64,000 nt of DNA from Solen grandis (lineage: Eukaryota; Mollusca; Bivalvia; Adapedonta; Solenidae): assembly GCA_021229015.1 (NCBI GenBank), contig CM037789.1:42134926-42198925 (forward strand). Reading direction: 5' to 3'. Each line of letters opens with the position of its first letter. Position 1 is the stretch's first letter. Under the pieces are notes generated by a model, which saw nothing but the letters and a program-made list of their open reading frames with translations, was not told the origin of the DNA and searched no databases. The position numbers and the translations under genes were made by a program. Positions 22,641 to 34,576 of this stretch are shown piece by piece.

Positions 22641-24590
22641 CCTTTGTGCAGACTAATCATATCGGAGAGAAACGAAACTTTCGCTTAAGGAAAATTTGCA
22701 TTCCTAATGCGTTCCGGATAATATCTTAATCGCGAAAGAAATGCAAATCCACAAAACACTGGTGTTGCGAACACATAATTTCTACCATCTCCATATTACC
22801 ATCTATTCACATAATAATTTTCATAACCCTAGCCGGTATATATTTTGAGTTACAAAAGGATCCATCTGTCAAAACCATATATCGACTATTTTCGCTACCA
22901 CAGCAATCAAACTTTTGACCCGAGCCAAAAAAAAAAGTAACGTGCATTATATCCATATCATCATCTTTCAATTTACCAAGTTTAATCATCTTATACGGTT
23001 TTTGTCTTATCAATGGATCCAGATTTCCGTACAGCTGAATTGAAAGACGGACAGACATATCTAAAGTCCTCTTCACCGGAAGGGGCTAGCAGTAGGGTAA
23101 CAAGGGTGCAGACCGTTGGTTGGGTCTAGGTCAGATATTTTAGAGTTTCGGTCCTGCTTTTACTGTGGCCAAAAGAAATAATGACTACTCCCTCCCAACT
23201 GATCTATTTCATGTACACTCTAGTCGATGTTCTTATAAGATACACAACGTAAAAATAGATTACTAGAAATGGCATACCTCCAAAAAATGCATACCCTATA
23301 CGGAAATTTACGGACGGAATTTCTAAGAAATACAAAATCTTGACATATAGGGAATACTTTTAAAGGCAATGTAATTATTAAAATACTAAGGTAATTCAGT
23401 ATGACATTAATACATAGTTATCCGAGGAAGAACAATAGAACAAAAACTACATCTGTATATTATCAATGTCGATTTCAACTATCACCATAAAAAGTCTGAT
23501 AGTGTATCTCACGCCAGTGTTATATCAAAATCGATCTTTCACGGTGTATAAAACAAGAAATTTGAATGTGCTCCGACTTACGTAATAATTATCAATCAAC
23601 GGTTACATTTTAGGGGGAAACCAACTGTCTAAAATCCATCACTAAAAGACACAGTACGTAACATTACCCTGCGTCATCAAGAACTTGAATGATAGACAAC
23701 AGGCGTTTTAATTTACATAAACAACAACAACAGCAGGAGGATACAACTTACTTCAAGTGATAATTCTATCCCAAACAACGAAATCGCGAAGCAAGTAAAA
23801 AAGCCAAACGAAGCTCATATGACAACAAAAAACATCTAACCACTACTCATGGCATTCGCTAAGAAAACACAAATGACGAGCAAGACAGGAAGGAAGCAAA
23901 TCGACGGTAGATAAACGGATTACCTCGGCTTCCATCGCTTCAGTCATAAGATCCACACACACGTGTGGGCAGAAAAGGACTAGTTGTTCTGACAATCGCT
24001 GTTGAGAAAATGATCGGCGGACTAATTCAATTCTTTTAAGTGTCAACAGTCAGCCCTGATGGCAATTGGCGACTCGTTCTTCCATAATATACAAGTTCGA
24101 CGCATTCTTAATTGCGCCAATTTTGTCAAATAATTTGCGCTTTCGTCCGCTGTGATGAGATTTTATTAGCTGTTAGGCATAAAGACTAATATTGCTGAGC
24201 CGAGTCGATGGCAGAAACAGGCTAATGATATATTACTTCGTTTTCTTATTATAGGCACATGTTTTTTCTAGAGACACGCATATTGTATCTGAATGACCGT
24301 AATTGTTTTACTCCTATAAATATAGTCCCTTAACTATGGAGACATTACAACATGCAAGAACGAACTGACCGAAATATTGCTGACAGAATGTTATTGATAA
24401 TAAGTATGTTTAGGGAATTGCAATGCTGAGGTTTCAGAAGAGTCTGCCTAAGCTATGCTATTATTTTCAAACAAATACTTTCTCATGGGTATCTTAAGTC
24501 ACTTATTAAAGGTAATACAATCTTATGTCTTGTTGTACTTTATTCAAGAAGAAAAGTCATAAATTAAAACGCAAGTCGTGCAATGTTATC
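22640..24590. other. no gene seen, apart from the weak exon candidate at 23924
   Basis: Short frames at 22807-23076 have no recognised domain. No mobile ends detected. Confidence 0.4.
23924..23947 (-). CDS. possible alternative first coding exon of the M13 gene (weak)
   Basis: On the minus strand an ATG at 23947 gives MTEAMEAE and then a good donor, GAG|GTAATC. It ends in phase 0, which would join in frame to the ATG-starting exon at 2207 whose acceptor demands an upstream exon. The open frame extends upstream to 24046. The phase match and acidic character are compatible with an M13 cytosolic tail, but an intron of about 21.7 kb would be required and eight residues carry little information. 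Treat as a candidate only. Confidence 0.18.
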
Positions 24591-24985
24591 TTAGTTATTA
24601 CAACCAGTCCTTCAAGGGCCATTACTCTGGATTGTCTGGGATTTTCTGTCTATTTATAGAAGATGGCCAATATCTGACGTCAGTGAACATCGTGACCAAG
24701 TTTGGCAAAGATCAGGTCACGTTTGCAAGAGTTATAGTATAGACGTTAATGATTTAGATTCGTCATTAAATTCAAGGGCCACGGCTCTGAAGTGTTTGCA
24801 ATACACATTGCGACAAAGTTTGGTAAAGCTTGATTCAGATATGTTCCCTTTTGTATAGATTTTAGTTGGACAAGAGTAGACATTGTCATAATTAATTTTT
24901 TTCAACAATCCAATACACATTTGACCAAGTTTGATAAAGATCGATTTACATTTGTCGAAGTTAGAGAGCGGACAACCTCCAAGTT
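24590..24985 (+). repeat. degenerate array-type units
   Basis: Successive degenerate units contain TTCAAGGGCCA..ACTCTG / TTCAAGGGCCACGGCTCTG, GACCAAGTTTGGCAAAGATC / GACAAAGTTTGGTAAAGCTT / GACCAAGTTTGATAAAGATC and GTTGGACAAGAGTAG / GAGCGGACAA. Period is about 130-150 bases. This resembles the internal arrays of the elements at 31.6 and 40.2 kb, without clear termini. Confidence 0.55.
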
Positions 24986-24989
24986 CCCA

Positions 24990-26790
24990 TAAGCCAATTT
25001 CTCATTTTATTTGACTGTCATTCACCGCCACTTTAAAAACGTGATATGACAGACATGTTGAATTTTCTTTTTCTTATTTCAAGCATTTACAGTTTATTTT
25101 CTCTTACGACCTTTGCCTGTAAATAAGTACCACTTCATATTTTAATGCGTCCGCGGTATTTCAAAGGCTTCTATGTATAGTATATGTGTTTTGTCAATAA
25201 ATTTGACACTTTAGAAAGAGAGAGGTACAAAAATACCATCCAATATTCGTCTGTGACACATATTGACAAACAAGATGTTTATATGCCATGGGGTCTTCTA
25301 TCGTTAAAGGTCTGCTTATTCTATGAATCAAACTTTCGTTGGTAAAAATATAGCTGTCAATAAAACTTTCATAGCCTATAAGCATTCATTTATAAAAGAC
25401 CTATGTATTATGTGCTCCCAAAAATATTTAAAAAATCAGAGAAAAACAATCAGAGCTTTCAAGAAACAGATGGTATAATATCTGTGAATACATTTATTCC
25501 AAATATTTTCGTGTTTACAATATAACCGATTTTAACACCTAAAGACCCAAACTTAAATTCCGACATAGGTTTTTGTGATATTGTCTATACATTATACAGT
25601 ATTTTGATATCTATATATTCTCTTAACCTTTTATAATGCCATTTATTACAGTTTAACTGAGAGATATAAATCAACGTTTTAAATGTCGCATCTACATTCT
25701 TGTGCTTAAGAAAATTCTGAGATATCTTGTGAATTTCGCAATGACAGACAGAAAAAATAACTGAAGATATAATTCGAAAGATGCATAAAACTTACTGACA
25801 GCCGAGATCTTTGGCTAGTCCCGTCTAAATCATTTCGATTGTGTTAGAGATATCTCCTCAGACGTGTTCTGTCAGTATTTCGACATAATAATTTAATTTC
25901 ATTGTGCTAGACTAAGAAATGTCTCTGTTTATACGAAATTTGCATTTACCATCTAGTGTACCGGAATAAGGCACCAAGGACGATTTGCAATTTGATAACT
26001 ATTTCTGTTTACAAAAAATGGATAAAATTGCTATTATTAACATGATTGCGACTGCTGCTGTACTTTTATCATCATCCGATTTCACGTTGTTTATGACTGT
26101 GGATAATTTTGATGATGGACCAAATGTTGCACTTCACAACGATATTTTTCCATATAGCAGTGTTAAATCACCAAAGTAATAAATCACTTACATGTACATT
26201 GTAAAGTTGTGAACAACGTGACTTGTGAAGGCCATAGTCTTACACAGCTGTTTGAAAACTGAGCATCCAACAAAGTCAATTATTTTTCTCTACTTACTCC
26301 ATTGGTAATGCTATAACCAGACAAATGGACACGGTCATCTCTTTTCCAATTTCAAGATAACAATAAAATTGTGAAAACAACTGGATTCATTATTAAAGCT
26401 GTATTATTTTTTTAAAAAACCCAATCAAGAGTTTTGGTATCATTTAATCTACTTTAATAGGAAAGGATCAATCATTAGATTAGATCTCTAACTGGCAGAT
26501 TTATTATTATTTTTAGGTTTCTTTTTGGTGTGAATGTCCCATCACGGGACCGCATTACAAAGATTAAAGAAATGCCTCTGTGGAACTTTGTAGATTAGAC
26601 AAAGAAACACGCGCTTCGAGAGAGAGAGAGACATAAACGAAGCTAAAACAAGCAGGACAAAAGAAAAATAGAGACACAAAAAGATAGACAAAACAAATAT
26701 AGAGGAACGAAAAGATCAACAAAGACGACACACACGCACACAAGAAAGGACAGAGATATCAGAATCAGTAATTTACGCAAGGAAAGGGGG
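24990..26790. other. no gene seen
   Basis: AT-rich sequence. A 64-codon frame at 25985-26179 has a hydrophobic stretch (AIINMIATAAVLLSSSDFTL) but no homology or splice context that I recognise. Confidence 0.4.
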
Positions 26791-26809
26791 TAAATGAAAG
26801 GGAGTAATG

Positions 26810-27123
26810 TTTGTTTGTTTGTTGGGTTTAACGTCCCACCGAAAGTATTTCAGCCATTTGGAGACGATGTCTACTTGAGACAGATATAGTGCTGCCACAC
26901 TGCAGTATCACGTCGTAGACATGTGGCATGATACCATACCCATTCACATTATCATGACACCGAGCCAACCAGTCCTGCAACTACCCTTATATGCTGAGCG
27001 CCAAGCAAGGGAGATATAACAGTTCCATTTTATACGACTTTGGTATGTCGCGACCGGGGATCGAACCCACGACCTCCCGCTTGCGAGGCGGACGCTCTAA
27101 CCACTCGGCCATCAGGGACGGTC
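26810..27123 (-). mobile_element. tRNA-headed SINE, family B, full length (best copy)
   Basis: Minus-strand head TGATGGCCGAGTGGTTAGAG (A-box) and GTCGTGGGTTCGATCCCC (B-box), then a body with TCGCGACATACCAAAGTCG, GGCTCGGTGTCATGATAATG, and the 3' domain GGCTGAAATACTTTCGGTGG then GACGTTAAACCC with a CAAA-type tail at the left edge. Target duplication of about 13 bases (AAAGGGAGTAATG / AAAGAGGGGTAATG) at 26797-26809 and 27124-27137. The tRNA-like part lacks a 3' acceptor strand, so it is not a tRNA gene. Confidence 0.9.
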
Positions 27124-27478
27124 AAAGAGGGGTAATGAACTTTATATAACGAAAAAAGAAAAGTGAGAAAACACATGCGAGACAAAAAAAAAATTAAGAC
27201 TCCAAAGGATAGACAAAACTAACACATATACGCACACAAGAAAGGACAGAGGAAATAGAATCATTAATACACCGAGGAAAAAACAGAGAAATAAACCTAA
27301 GAAAACGTAAAGAAGGAAGTGAAAGACAGACAGAGAGAAAGAGTGGTTAAAGAGATAGGCCAACATCGATAAGCAATCAAATGTAGACACCACTCACTTT
27401 AATTGATGTACGACTTCCACTGCCATTTAACAACTCGCTCTCCTCTACACAGTTGGTCCTGAAAATAAAGGGGAAAAA

Positions 27479-27556
27479 AGCTACATGACCATCTCCAGGA
27501 GAAAACAATAGCTACAGGACCATCTCCAGGAGAAAACAATAGCTGCAGGACCATCT
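27479..27556. repeat. 31-bp tandem repeat, 2.5 units
   Basis: Units AGCTACA[T/G]GACCATCTCC then AGGAGAAAACAAT, nearly identical. Confidence 0.85.
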
Positions 27557-27584
27557 TTAGCAAAGGCATGCCATTTAATATGTG

Positions 27585-27880
27585 AACACTGTTGAACTAG
27601 TAGTGTTACAGCAGTAACATTTTTGAACAAGTTAGAGTGATAGTCAAACCACTTTAAACATTTTTAAAAAAGTCAGAACCTTAAAAATTTTAGTGCTAGT
27701 TAAACAAGTTAAAACATTTTGAACTAGTTAGCGCTTAAAGCATTAAAACACTTTTAAACTAGTTAGTCTTACATTTTTAAACCAATTATATTAAGTGCTA
27801 GTCAAATCAGCTAAAACATTTTTGAACTAGCAAGTACTAATTAAACCATTTACAACATTTTTGCACTAGGTTGTGCTACC
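27585..27880. repeat. degenerate minisatellite rich in AACTAGTT
   Basis: About six diverged units of roughly 45 bases with core (A)AAACATTTTTGAACTAGTTAG followed by TGCTAGTTAAACCA. The core contains the self-complementary word AACTAGTT. Confidence 0.65.
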
Positions 27881-27884
27881 GAAT

Positions 27885-28970
27885 ACAGGTATACAGGTCA
27901 AACGTAAGCGACCAGTCAATGTAACCAGAAAAAATAGCTGCATAGCACAGGTGCCTGCTTTATGAAAGTCAGTCATTAGACAATCAAATGGTATTTTCTA
28001 AAGTCTGAAAGCTGGCAGTTTAAGTATATATTACTCAGTGCTTGCTACATGTATGAACCAGAATATCAAAAATATTGTTTGACATTTTAGCAGAGAAATG
28101 GAGTTACGAAAAGTTAATATATGTATATTTTAATTTTTATATTTGATTAGTTAATTTTTTGACGTTATGTCTAGTTTTTGGATACGATAAATAATGTCGA
28201 AATATTCATAATGGTGTGTCAAATAGTCGGTGCCTAGCAACCTTTGAAGCTTCTTACTTGAATTTCTGCATCAAGTAGCAAGACGAACGATTGTGATATT
28301 AATATTTCTATTAACTCCACACCTGAGGCTGCTCACTTCATGTCTGTAATAAGATATACAGCTTCTCCAAAAAGGTTTTAAAATAAAAGAAAAGGGAAGA
28401 GTTCAGTGAACGAAAAAAAAAATTACCGCACACTATATTAGCAAAATATCACTGTGAAAGAGAATATAGTCAGAGAATGAGAAATATTTCTTTTACACAA
28501 AATAGCATTAAACATCATATAGCGTTAAATTATTGTACAACAATTTATATAAGATGGTTTATATAGATTTCTTCATTTTCAATATTTTATGCCGATACCC
28601 AAAAAGCATTATCTATATGAGCAATAATAGTGCTGGGCGCCACTTGCATACGTAAAAGTAATCTTACTTTATAAGCAATTATTTAGCAAGGGTATTTACC
28701 CGATGATATGTTGCTTGAAATTAGACTGCTGCAATGTTTAAACGATTTCTTTTATATACCCAGTATATACTTTCTTTAAACATATAGCTACGTTTATTAT
28801 AATGTAATGTAGATCAAACAGATCGTTATACTTATGATGCGTGGATTCGTTTGTACGTGTATGTGTGCGTTTATATCTTAACTCTCTTCCTCTTCTATTG
28901 TAATAGTCAGCAATCGTTTTCTGATTATTATGGCCATACTTTAGACCTTGCGGTTTAGGATTACCCACGT
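27885..28970. other. no gene seen
   Basis: AT-rich sequence without supported features. Confidence 0.4.
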
Positions 28971-28984
28971 GTGGGTCCTGTTTT

Positions 28985-29090
28985 CTGAAGAGACAGCATC
29001 GGAAAAGACAGTGGTTGGATAAGTTCGAGTCTGGGTGCGATACCCTAGCTCATTTTGGGAAAAGACCCCTTGGCATAGATACATAGTGGA
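28985..29090 (+). mobile_element. tRNA-headed SINE fragment, family D
   Basis: GACAGTGGTTGGATAAGTTC, GGGTGCGATACCCTAGCTCA and TTTTGGGAAAAGACCCCTTG match, in the opposite orientation, the fragment at 1585-1685. Confidence 0.5.
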
Positions 29091-29154
29091 CAAGTCCCTG
29101 GGTAGAACCAGTACTGAATACTCAGAGTTCCCATAGCAACCCCATTTTGCAGAG

Positions 29155-29297
29155 TGTCAGGCAAGGATGCATCTGGTACCAATTTTATACGTCTCTGGTT
29201 TGACATGGTCACCGGAGGCAGTTCTCCGGCTGGGATTCGAACCCCAGACCTTCCGAACGTAAAACGGACACTCTACCACTGAGCTACTGCGCCGGTA
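29155..29297 (-). mobile_element. SINE with tRNA-Val-like head
   Basis: The minus strand begins GGCGCAGTAGCTCAGTGGTA, then an anticodon-arm-like stretch whose loop would read UAC, then GGGGTTCGAATCCCAGCC. The acceptor stem cannot close because the 3' partner of GGCGCAG is absent. It continues into AACTGCCTCCGGTGACC and a body, so this is a SINE head and not a functional tRNA. Confidence 0.65.
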
Positions 29298-29299
29298 CA

Positions 29300-30400
29300 T
29301 TACGCGTAAAAGTTCTTGCATAACTTTCTTCTTTACAACAGCACACAATTGCACTTTCTCACTGTATCCCGTCCTCTCTTTTCATGATGAATTCACTCGA
29401 ATTCTTTCAATCCGAGAAAGCAAGCGAAGAGAAATAAATGTCATTTAAGCACCAATATACACCAGTGCCTTCAAGCGTGTGATATCTTGAGATATTCATC
29501 AAGTTACTCTCGGTTTGGAGGTTTAGATTGTTTTATTTGCTCGAATGGTTCAAAATCAAATTAACGTTCCGTGTATCGCATACGTTTTAATCAGATAGAC
29601 AAATAATCTTATTAGAGACTTGAGCAAGAAGTAATGCTTATATCAATGTCTTTTTACTGCGTCAGAAAAAAAGCGGCTTCAATAAGCTTTTCGTGTACGA
29701 GGGAATCTCAAACATCCTCGTCCTAGTTGGAAACGTCTCTTTGATTCATGATACCCAAATTTTTATTCTAAAGTAATAGCTAGAAATCTTTTACTGGTCA
29801 TTATGGTCACATTTAGACCTTGCGGTCATTTTTCGTTATGCAACCTTTCTCTAAGATCAATGTTCTGAAAATTATATTTACTGGGGGGGGGGGGGCAGAA
29901 TGATTCTTAATATAGATGGATGGGCGGAGAAAGAGTGAGCAAAAGAGAGGCAGAGAGAGAGAAAGAGAGAGAGAGAGGGTGGGGGGAGTACCTTAAAAAA
30001 ATTAAGAAAAAGGAAAACTATATTTAAATGACTCTGTGATAGCGGAAAATAATGCAGGTGCGTTTATCCAATAATTAATAACTTACCTGTATAGCAGGTA
30101 ATAGAATCTCCAGTTTAAACTATTCATGAGCAAACATAGAATCGATACCGGCCTTAGCACCAATGTTTAGAACTTCGGACCAGTGACGATGATTCTCCAG
30201 AAACACTATCTTTCACATCTACATGCACAATTTAATGTGAGTTTAGTAGACAAACAATATTTTGATAATACATAATTAATATCCGTGCTAGAAAATCAAT
30301 GAGAAACCCCTAATAGAGAGCAAGTTTTAACACTAACGTCGGTTTCCAAACAGACAGCACGTATGAAAATAAATCGGTTAAGGGGGAACGAGGTTTATGC
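29300..30400. other. no gene seen; simple repeats only
   Basis: Poly-G at 29883-29894 and a GA-rich stretch at 29942-29980. No coding sequence supported. Confidence 0.45.
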
Positions 30401-30422
30401 TTAGCAGAAACGAGGGAAAAAA

Positions 30423-30446
30423 AGCCGGAAGTGACGTAAATGTCAC
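30423..30446. promoter_or_regulatory. composite ETS/CRE-like site
   Basis: GCCGGAAGTGACGTAAATG then TCAC: an ETS core (CCGGAAGT) fused to a CRE-like TGACGTAA, with a second inverted half-site. This arrangement is common in TATA-less housekeeping promoters. An ATG 25 bases downstream opens a 33-codon frame (30471-30572). Confidence 0.3.
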
Positions 30447-30697
30447 TAAATGTGTAGTGTGGGCCATTTTATGGCAAAAGAAATGATCGCCTTGGTATTT
30501 CCTGCGGCTGAGAGATGGAGGGACTATAAACCGGAGGAGAAGCAATGTCAGAGGGTTGTTAAAATCAAATAAAGATATTTTCTATGATTTTTCCTGCTTT
30601 TGCAAAGTCAAGATGTGTATTCGAACTGCTAAAATTTTTAAGCTTAGATAAATGAATATATGCGTTATTTGGAAATCGGCTTATCAGGTGCTTCATT

Positions 30698-31002
30698 CTG
30701 TTATATTTTTTATTCATTTTCATTTTTGTTGGGTTTAACGGCCCGCCGACAGTATTTCGGTCATTTTAATTTAGAGACTGTCTAATTGAATCAGATATAG
30801 TGCTTCACGCTGTAGACATGTAGCATGTTAACATATTCAGTCACATTATCCTGACACCGGGCCAACCAGTCCTGAAACTGTCCTAGTATGCTGAGCGCCA
30901 AGCAAGGAAGCTATACCAGCAGTATGTTTTTACGAATTTGGTATGTCGCGGCCAGAGATCGAACCCACGACCTCCCATTCTGAGGCGGACGGGGACGGTG
31001 AT
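30698..31002 (-). mobile_element. tRNA-headed SINE, family B
   Basis: Contains GTTGGGTTTAACGGCCCGCC and CGACAGTATTTCGGTCATTT (3' domain complement), CACCGGGCCAACCAGTCCTG, GAATTTGGTATGTCGCGGCC and GATCGAACCCACGACCTCCC (B-box complement). Exact 12-bp target duplication AGGTGCTTCATT at 30686-30697 and 31003-31014. Confidence 0.9.
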
Positions 31003-31052
31003 AGGTGCTTCATTACGCGTGTAACGATTTGCTTTAACAGCATACTAAATTA

Positions 31053-31188
31053 CTTGTAATGGTTCCGCTACATTTCGGACCTCATGGCCTTTTACGGAGA
31101 TAACCAAGGTTTCCTAATGTTTCATTACGGTACCTTGGTTATCCTGGTAGAGGTTAAGTGGTCCAAGACAAAGCGGAACCATTACAAG
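31053..31188. mobile_element. 136-bp foldback element
   Basis: Perfect 17-bp terminal inverted repeat CTTGTAATGGTTCCGCT (31053-31069; complement at 31172-31188). A second internal inverted pair is GATAACCAAGGT / ACCTTGGTTATC. The whole element can fold into a hairpin. Confidence 0.8.
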
Positions 31189-31597
31189 GACTTTACCTTA
31201 AGAGTCGCTGCGCCCATTACTTATAGTTTCTTAGCATACGTCGCCTGTATCTGTATGTAGTTTGATCCATTTTACGCCCAGTGGGATACACGTTCATACA
31301 ACTTATTCGATCCCATTTGTTTGTTCTTGGATTGGACCAGTACTCATCTCGAAAGGTAATGAAAACTGTCTTGAAAAATTAATATTGATACTACTGAATA
31401 AATTGTTGGAAAGTTGTTTGGAGATGAAAATCAGATAACATAATATTATCAATATTTTGCAGAAGATGTTTATAAAAGTTGCAAATAGAGGAAACGTGAG
31501 ACAAAAGTAAAACACAATGAAGGTGGACACAAGATACTGGAAGTAACCTATATATGTAACCATGACCTGTTAAAAGATTTCTTTCAGAAGTACCGAA

Positions 31598-33286
31598 AAC
31601 AAGAGGGCCATGATGGCCCTGAATCGCTCACCTGAGTACCATTGCTTCAACTGATGTCAAGGTTTTTAAACAGACAAGGATTCTGAAATAACTTAATCTA
31701 AAACATTTTACCCCTGACAATACTACACACCAAATACCTAAGCAATGGGCCATATGGTTTCAGAGAAGACTTGGGCGCAGGGTCATTTATCACCGTTGGG
31801 CCAAGACTTTGAAAATCTTTGTAATGAACCATTAGATGCTACTACATACCAAAAATCTTAGCTCTAGGCCTTATTGATTCATAGAAGAAGATTTTTTAAG
31901 ATTTTCCTATTTAACTCTTGTAAAACAAGTGACGGGGTTTATTGGGCTATGATTTGTACAATCTTGGTAGTGGCCCATAAGATGATGCTACATACCAAAT
32001 ATCTAAGCTCTAGGCCTTATGGATTCATAGAAGAAGATTTTTTAAGATTTTCCTATATAACTCTGTGTAAAACAAGTGACCCCTGGTGCGAGTCATTTAT
32101 CACCATAGGGCTATGATTTGTACAATCTTGGTAGTGGCCCATAAGATGATGCTACATACCAAATATTTTAGCTCTAGGCCTTATGGATTCATAGAAGAAG
32201 ATTTTTTAAGATTTTCCTATATAACTCTATGTAAAACAAGTGACCCCTGGTGCGAGTCATTTATCACCATAGGGCTATGATTTGTACAATCTTGGTAGTG
32301 GCCCATAAGATGATGCTACATACCAAATATTTTAGCTCTAGGCCTTATGGATTCATAGAAGAAGATTTTTTAAGATTTTCCTATATAACTCTATGTAAAA
32401 CAAGTGACCCCTGGTGCGGGGTCATTTATCACCATAGGGCTATGATTTGTACAATCTTGGTAGTGGCCCATAAGATGATGCTACATACCAAATATCTAAG
32501 CCCTAGGCCTTATGCATTCATGGAAGAAGATTTTTTAAGATTTTCCTATATAACTCTATGTAAAACAAGTGACCCCTGGTGCGGGGTCATTTATCACCAT
32601 AGGGCTATGATTTGTACAATCTTGGTAGTGGCCCATAAGATGATGCTACATACCAAATATCTAAGCCCTAGGCCTTTGGTTCAGAAGAAGATTTTTTAAG
32701 TTTTTCTATATACCTATGTAAACAAGTGACCCCTGGTGCGGGGTCATTTATCACCATAGGGCTATGATTTGTACAATCTTGGTAGTGGCCCATAAGATGA
32801 TGCTACATACCAAAAATCAAAAGGTTAGGCCTTGTGGTTTCGGAGAAGAAGATTTTTTCAAGTTTTTCCTATATTAGCCTATGTGAAATCAAGTGACCCC
32901 TGGGGCGGGGCCAATTTTGCCCCCAGGGTCATAATTTGTACAATCCTGGTAGAGAGTCATAAGATCATGCTACATACCAAAAATCAAAAGGCTAGGCCTT
33001 GTGGTTTCAGAGAAGAAGATTTTTTAAATTTTCATTTTTAAAATCTATTTTTAGCTCCTGTGACCTAATTATGCGATGGACCAGAACTATTTATACAACT
33101 TTAGTAGAGCTTCATCCAAGGAACATTCCTGCAAAATATTTTTCAAATTGGCCAAGCCGTTTAGGAGGAGATGTTGTTTGAAGCAATTGTTGACGCCAGA
33201 CGCACGGACGCACGGACGACGGACGACGGACAAAAGGCGATCAGAAAAGCTCACCTTGAGCACGTTGTGCTCATGTGAGCTAAAAA
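31598..33286 (-). mobile_element. Helentron/HINE-like non-autonomous element with 164-bp array (AGCTCACC family)
   Basis: Read on the minus strand, the 5' end (33286) is T-run + AGCTCACATGAGCACAACG, folding with TGCTCAAGGTGAGCT as a hairpin. The 3' end carries an inverted copy of the start (CTCAGGTGAGCG), then hairpin AGGGCCATCATGGCCCT and TCTTGTT (31598). The interior is a tandem array of ~164-165-bp units, nearly identical between about 31940 and 32760. No Rep/helicase sequence is present. Asymmetric terminal inverted repeats, a 3' stem-loop and tandem units are the published hallmarks of Helentron-associated elements (HINEs); the assignment is inferred from structure. Confidence 0.75.
31940..32800. 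repeat. tandem array of ~164/165-bp units, open in one frame
   Basis: Five to six units marked by GGGCTATGATTTGTACAATC at about 31943, 32107, 32272, 32436, 32601 and 32759. Units of 165 bp keep the plus-strand frame open and give a repeated 55-residue peptide containing YGFIEEDFLRFSYI. The peptide has no known domain, and diverged edge units lose the frame. Confidence 0.85.
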
Positions 33287-33289
33287 GAA

Positions 33290-34560
33290 AAGAAAAAAGA
33301 AATGAAAGAGCTTCAAATTACTAAATGCCTTTGATATCGTGGGAAACTAAATCAATCCCTATTAGCAGTTGATTTATTTATCTATTCTATTTAGTACAAG
33401 AGCACTATTTTTTTAAACATTAAAACTTGTAAAAACATTCATTCTGAGTGACACAAAACTAGGCTTTCGAATATATTTTGATTAAGCGTAGTGATATTTC
33501 GTTAAGGTCTATTTTTTTTTTTAATTTTCAGTGTTCTACTTTTCCATATCAAAGTAAAACATGATAGATGGCCATTGGATATCTATATATTCAATTGGGC
33601 TTCGCACAATTTTCCAGTACGCGTTATATGTATAAATGTTTGAGAGAAAATAACAAATTACAAATGTCCGACACGTTCCAAAGACCGACCGGAACATTGT
33701 TAACATTTGACCTATATACCAAAAGCCTTTTCACAGTTCTTACTGCTGAATAATAAAACCGCACGGAGCCAGAAATATGAAACACAATATAAACGTTCGC
33801 TAGACGATGATGATTCTACTTCATTTTCTTATTCTATAAGAAATTATTCCATACCAAAGATCAAGACCCATATCGATTCATGTAAAACACCAAATTTGGT
33901 CAATAAAGAAAAGCCGGCTTGTTGACAACAATGGTTCTTTGCTGGAAAGTTTCAAAGCGGCATAAATTCGGGGGAATCAGCTGTCTACATAAATGGATTA
34001 AGTCCGAGAATGGATTGAATTGGCACTGTATTGAATGGTGCATTTTGGTGATTATTAACGGTAATGGCGGAAACTTGTTTACCCATAATTACTTGAAAAC
34101 GTAATTATTATACAATTATGAATATATCTGATTTGGAAAACAATGAAGTTTATACACATGAAGTAACTTGTGGTTCTGAATTATAGTTAACCTTTTTTGA
34201 TAAATATTTTGTCTATTTGCCTCTTAACTCATCCATTAATCAATCCATCTCCGATATAGAATCCCTGATCTCCTTAATCCTTCAAACATAGATTTGAATT
34301 ACATGTAGCTTCGTGCTTCAAAATAGTCTGACATTTTCTTCTATAACATTTTTATTAAGTAAGAACAGCTTGGGTTTATGAGCTGAATAAGTTGATATGA
34401 CTAAAAATAAATTTTATTTCTAAAGAACCTCAAAACAACGATAACGACGATAATTTTATAAATACACGGGTAAAAGAAACCTCAAGAAACAGATTTTAGT
34501 CGGTAAGTTTTTTTCTATCTTTGCATCTCCATGATCCTAAGTTTCGTTAATCACTAAAAT
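33290..34560. other. no gene seen
   Basis: Short frames (33568-33925, 33919-34104) overlap in different frames and show no domain. No element ends were recognised. Confidence 0.4.
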
Positions 34561-34576
34561 ACCTAAATTAATAACT

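Noticed and set aside
27045..27123. tRNA gene with A- and B-boxes on the minus strand
   Set aside because: No 3' acceptor strand; it is the head of a SINE with target-site duplication.
29230..29297. tRNA-Val(UAC)-like gene on the minus strand
   Set aside because: The acceptor stem cannot close and the sequence runs on into a SINE body, so it is a SINE head.
31874..32699. Repetitive protein of 55-residue units
   Set aside because: It is the translation of the 165-bp array inside a mobile element; diverged units break the frame and no domain is recognisable. Kept only as an observation.
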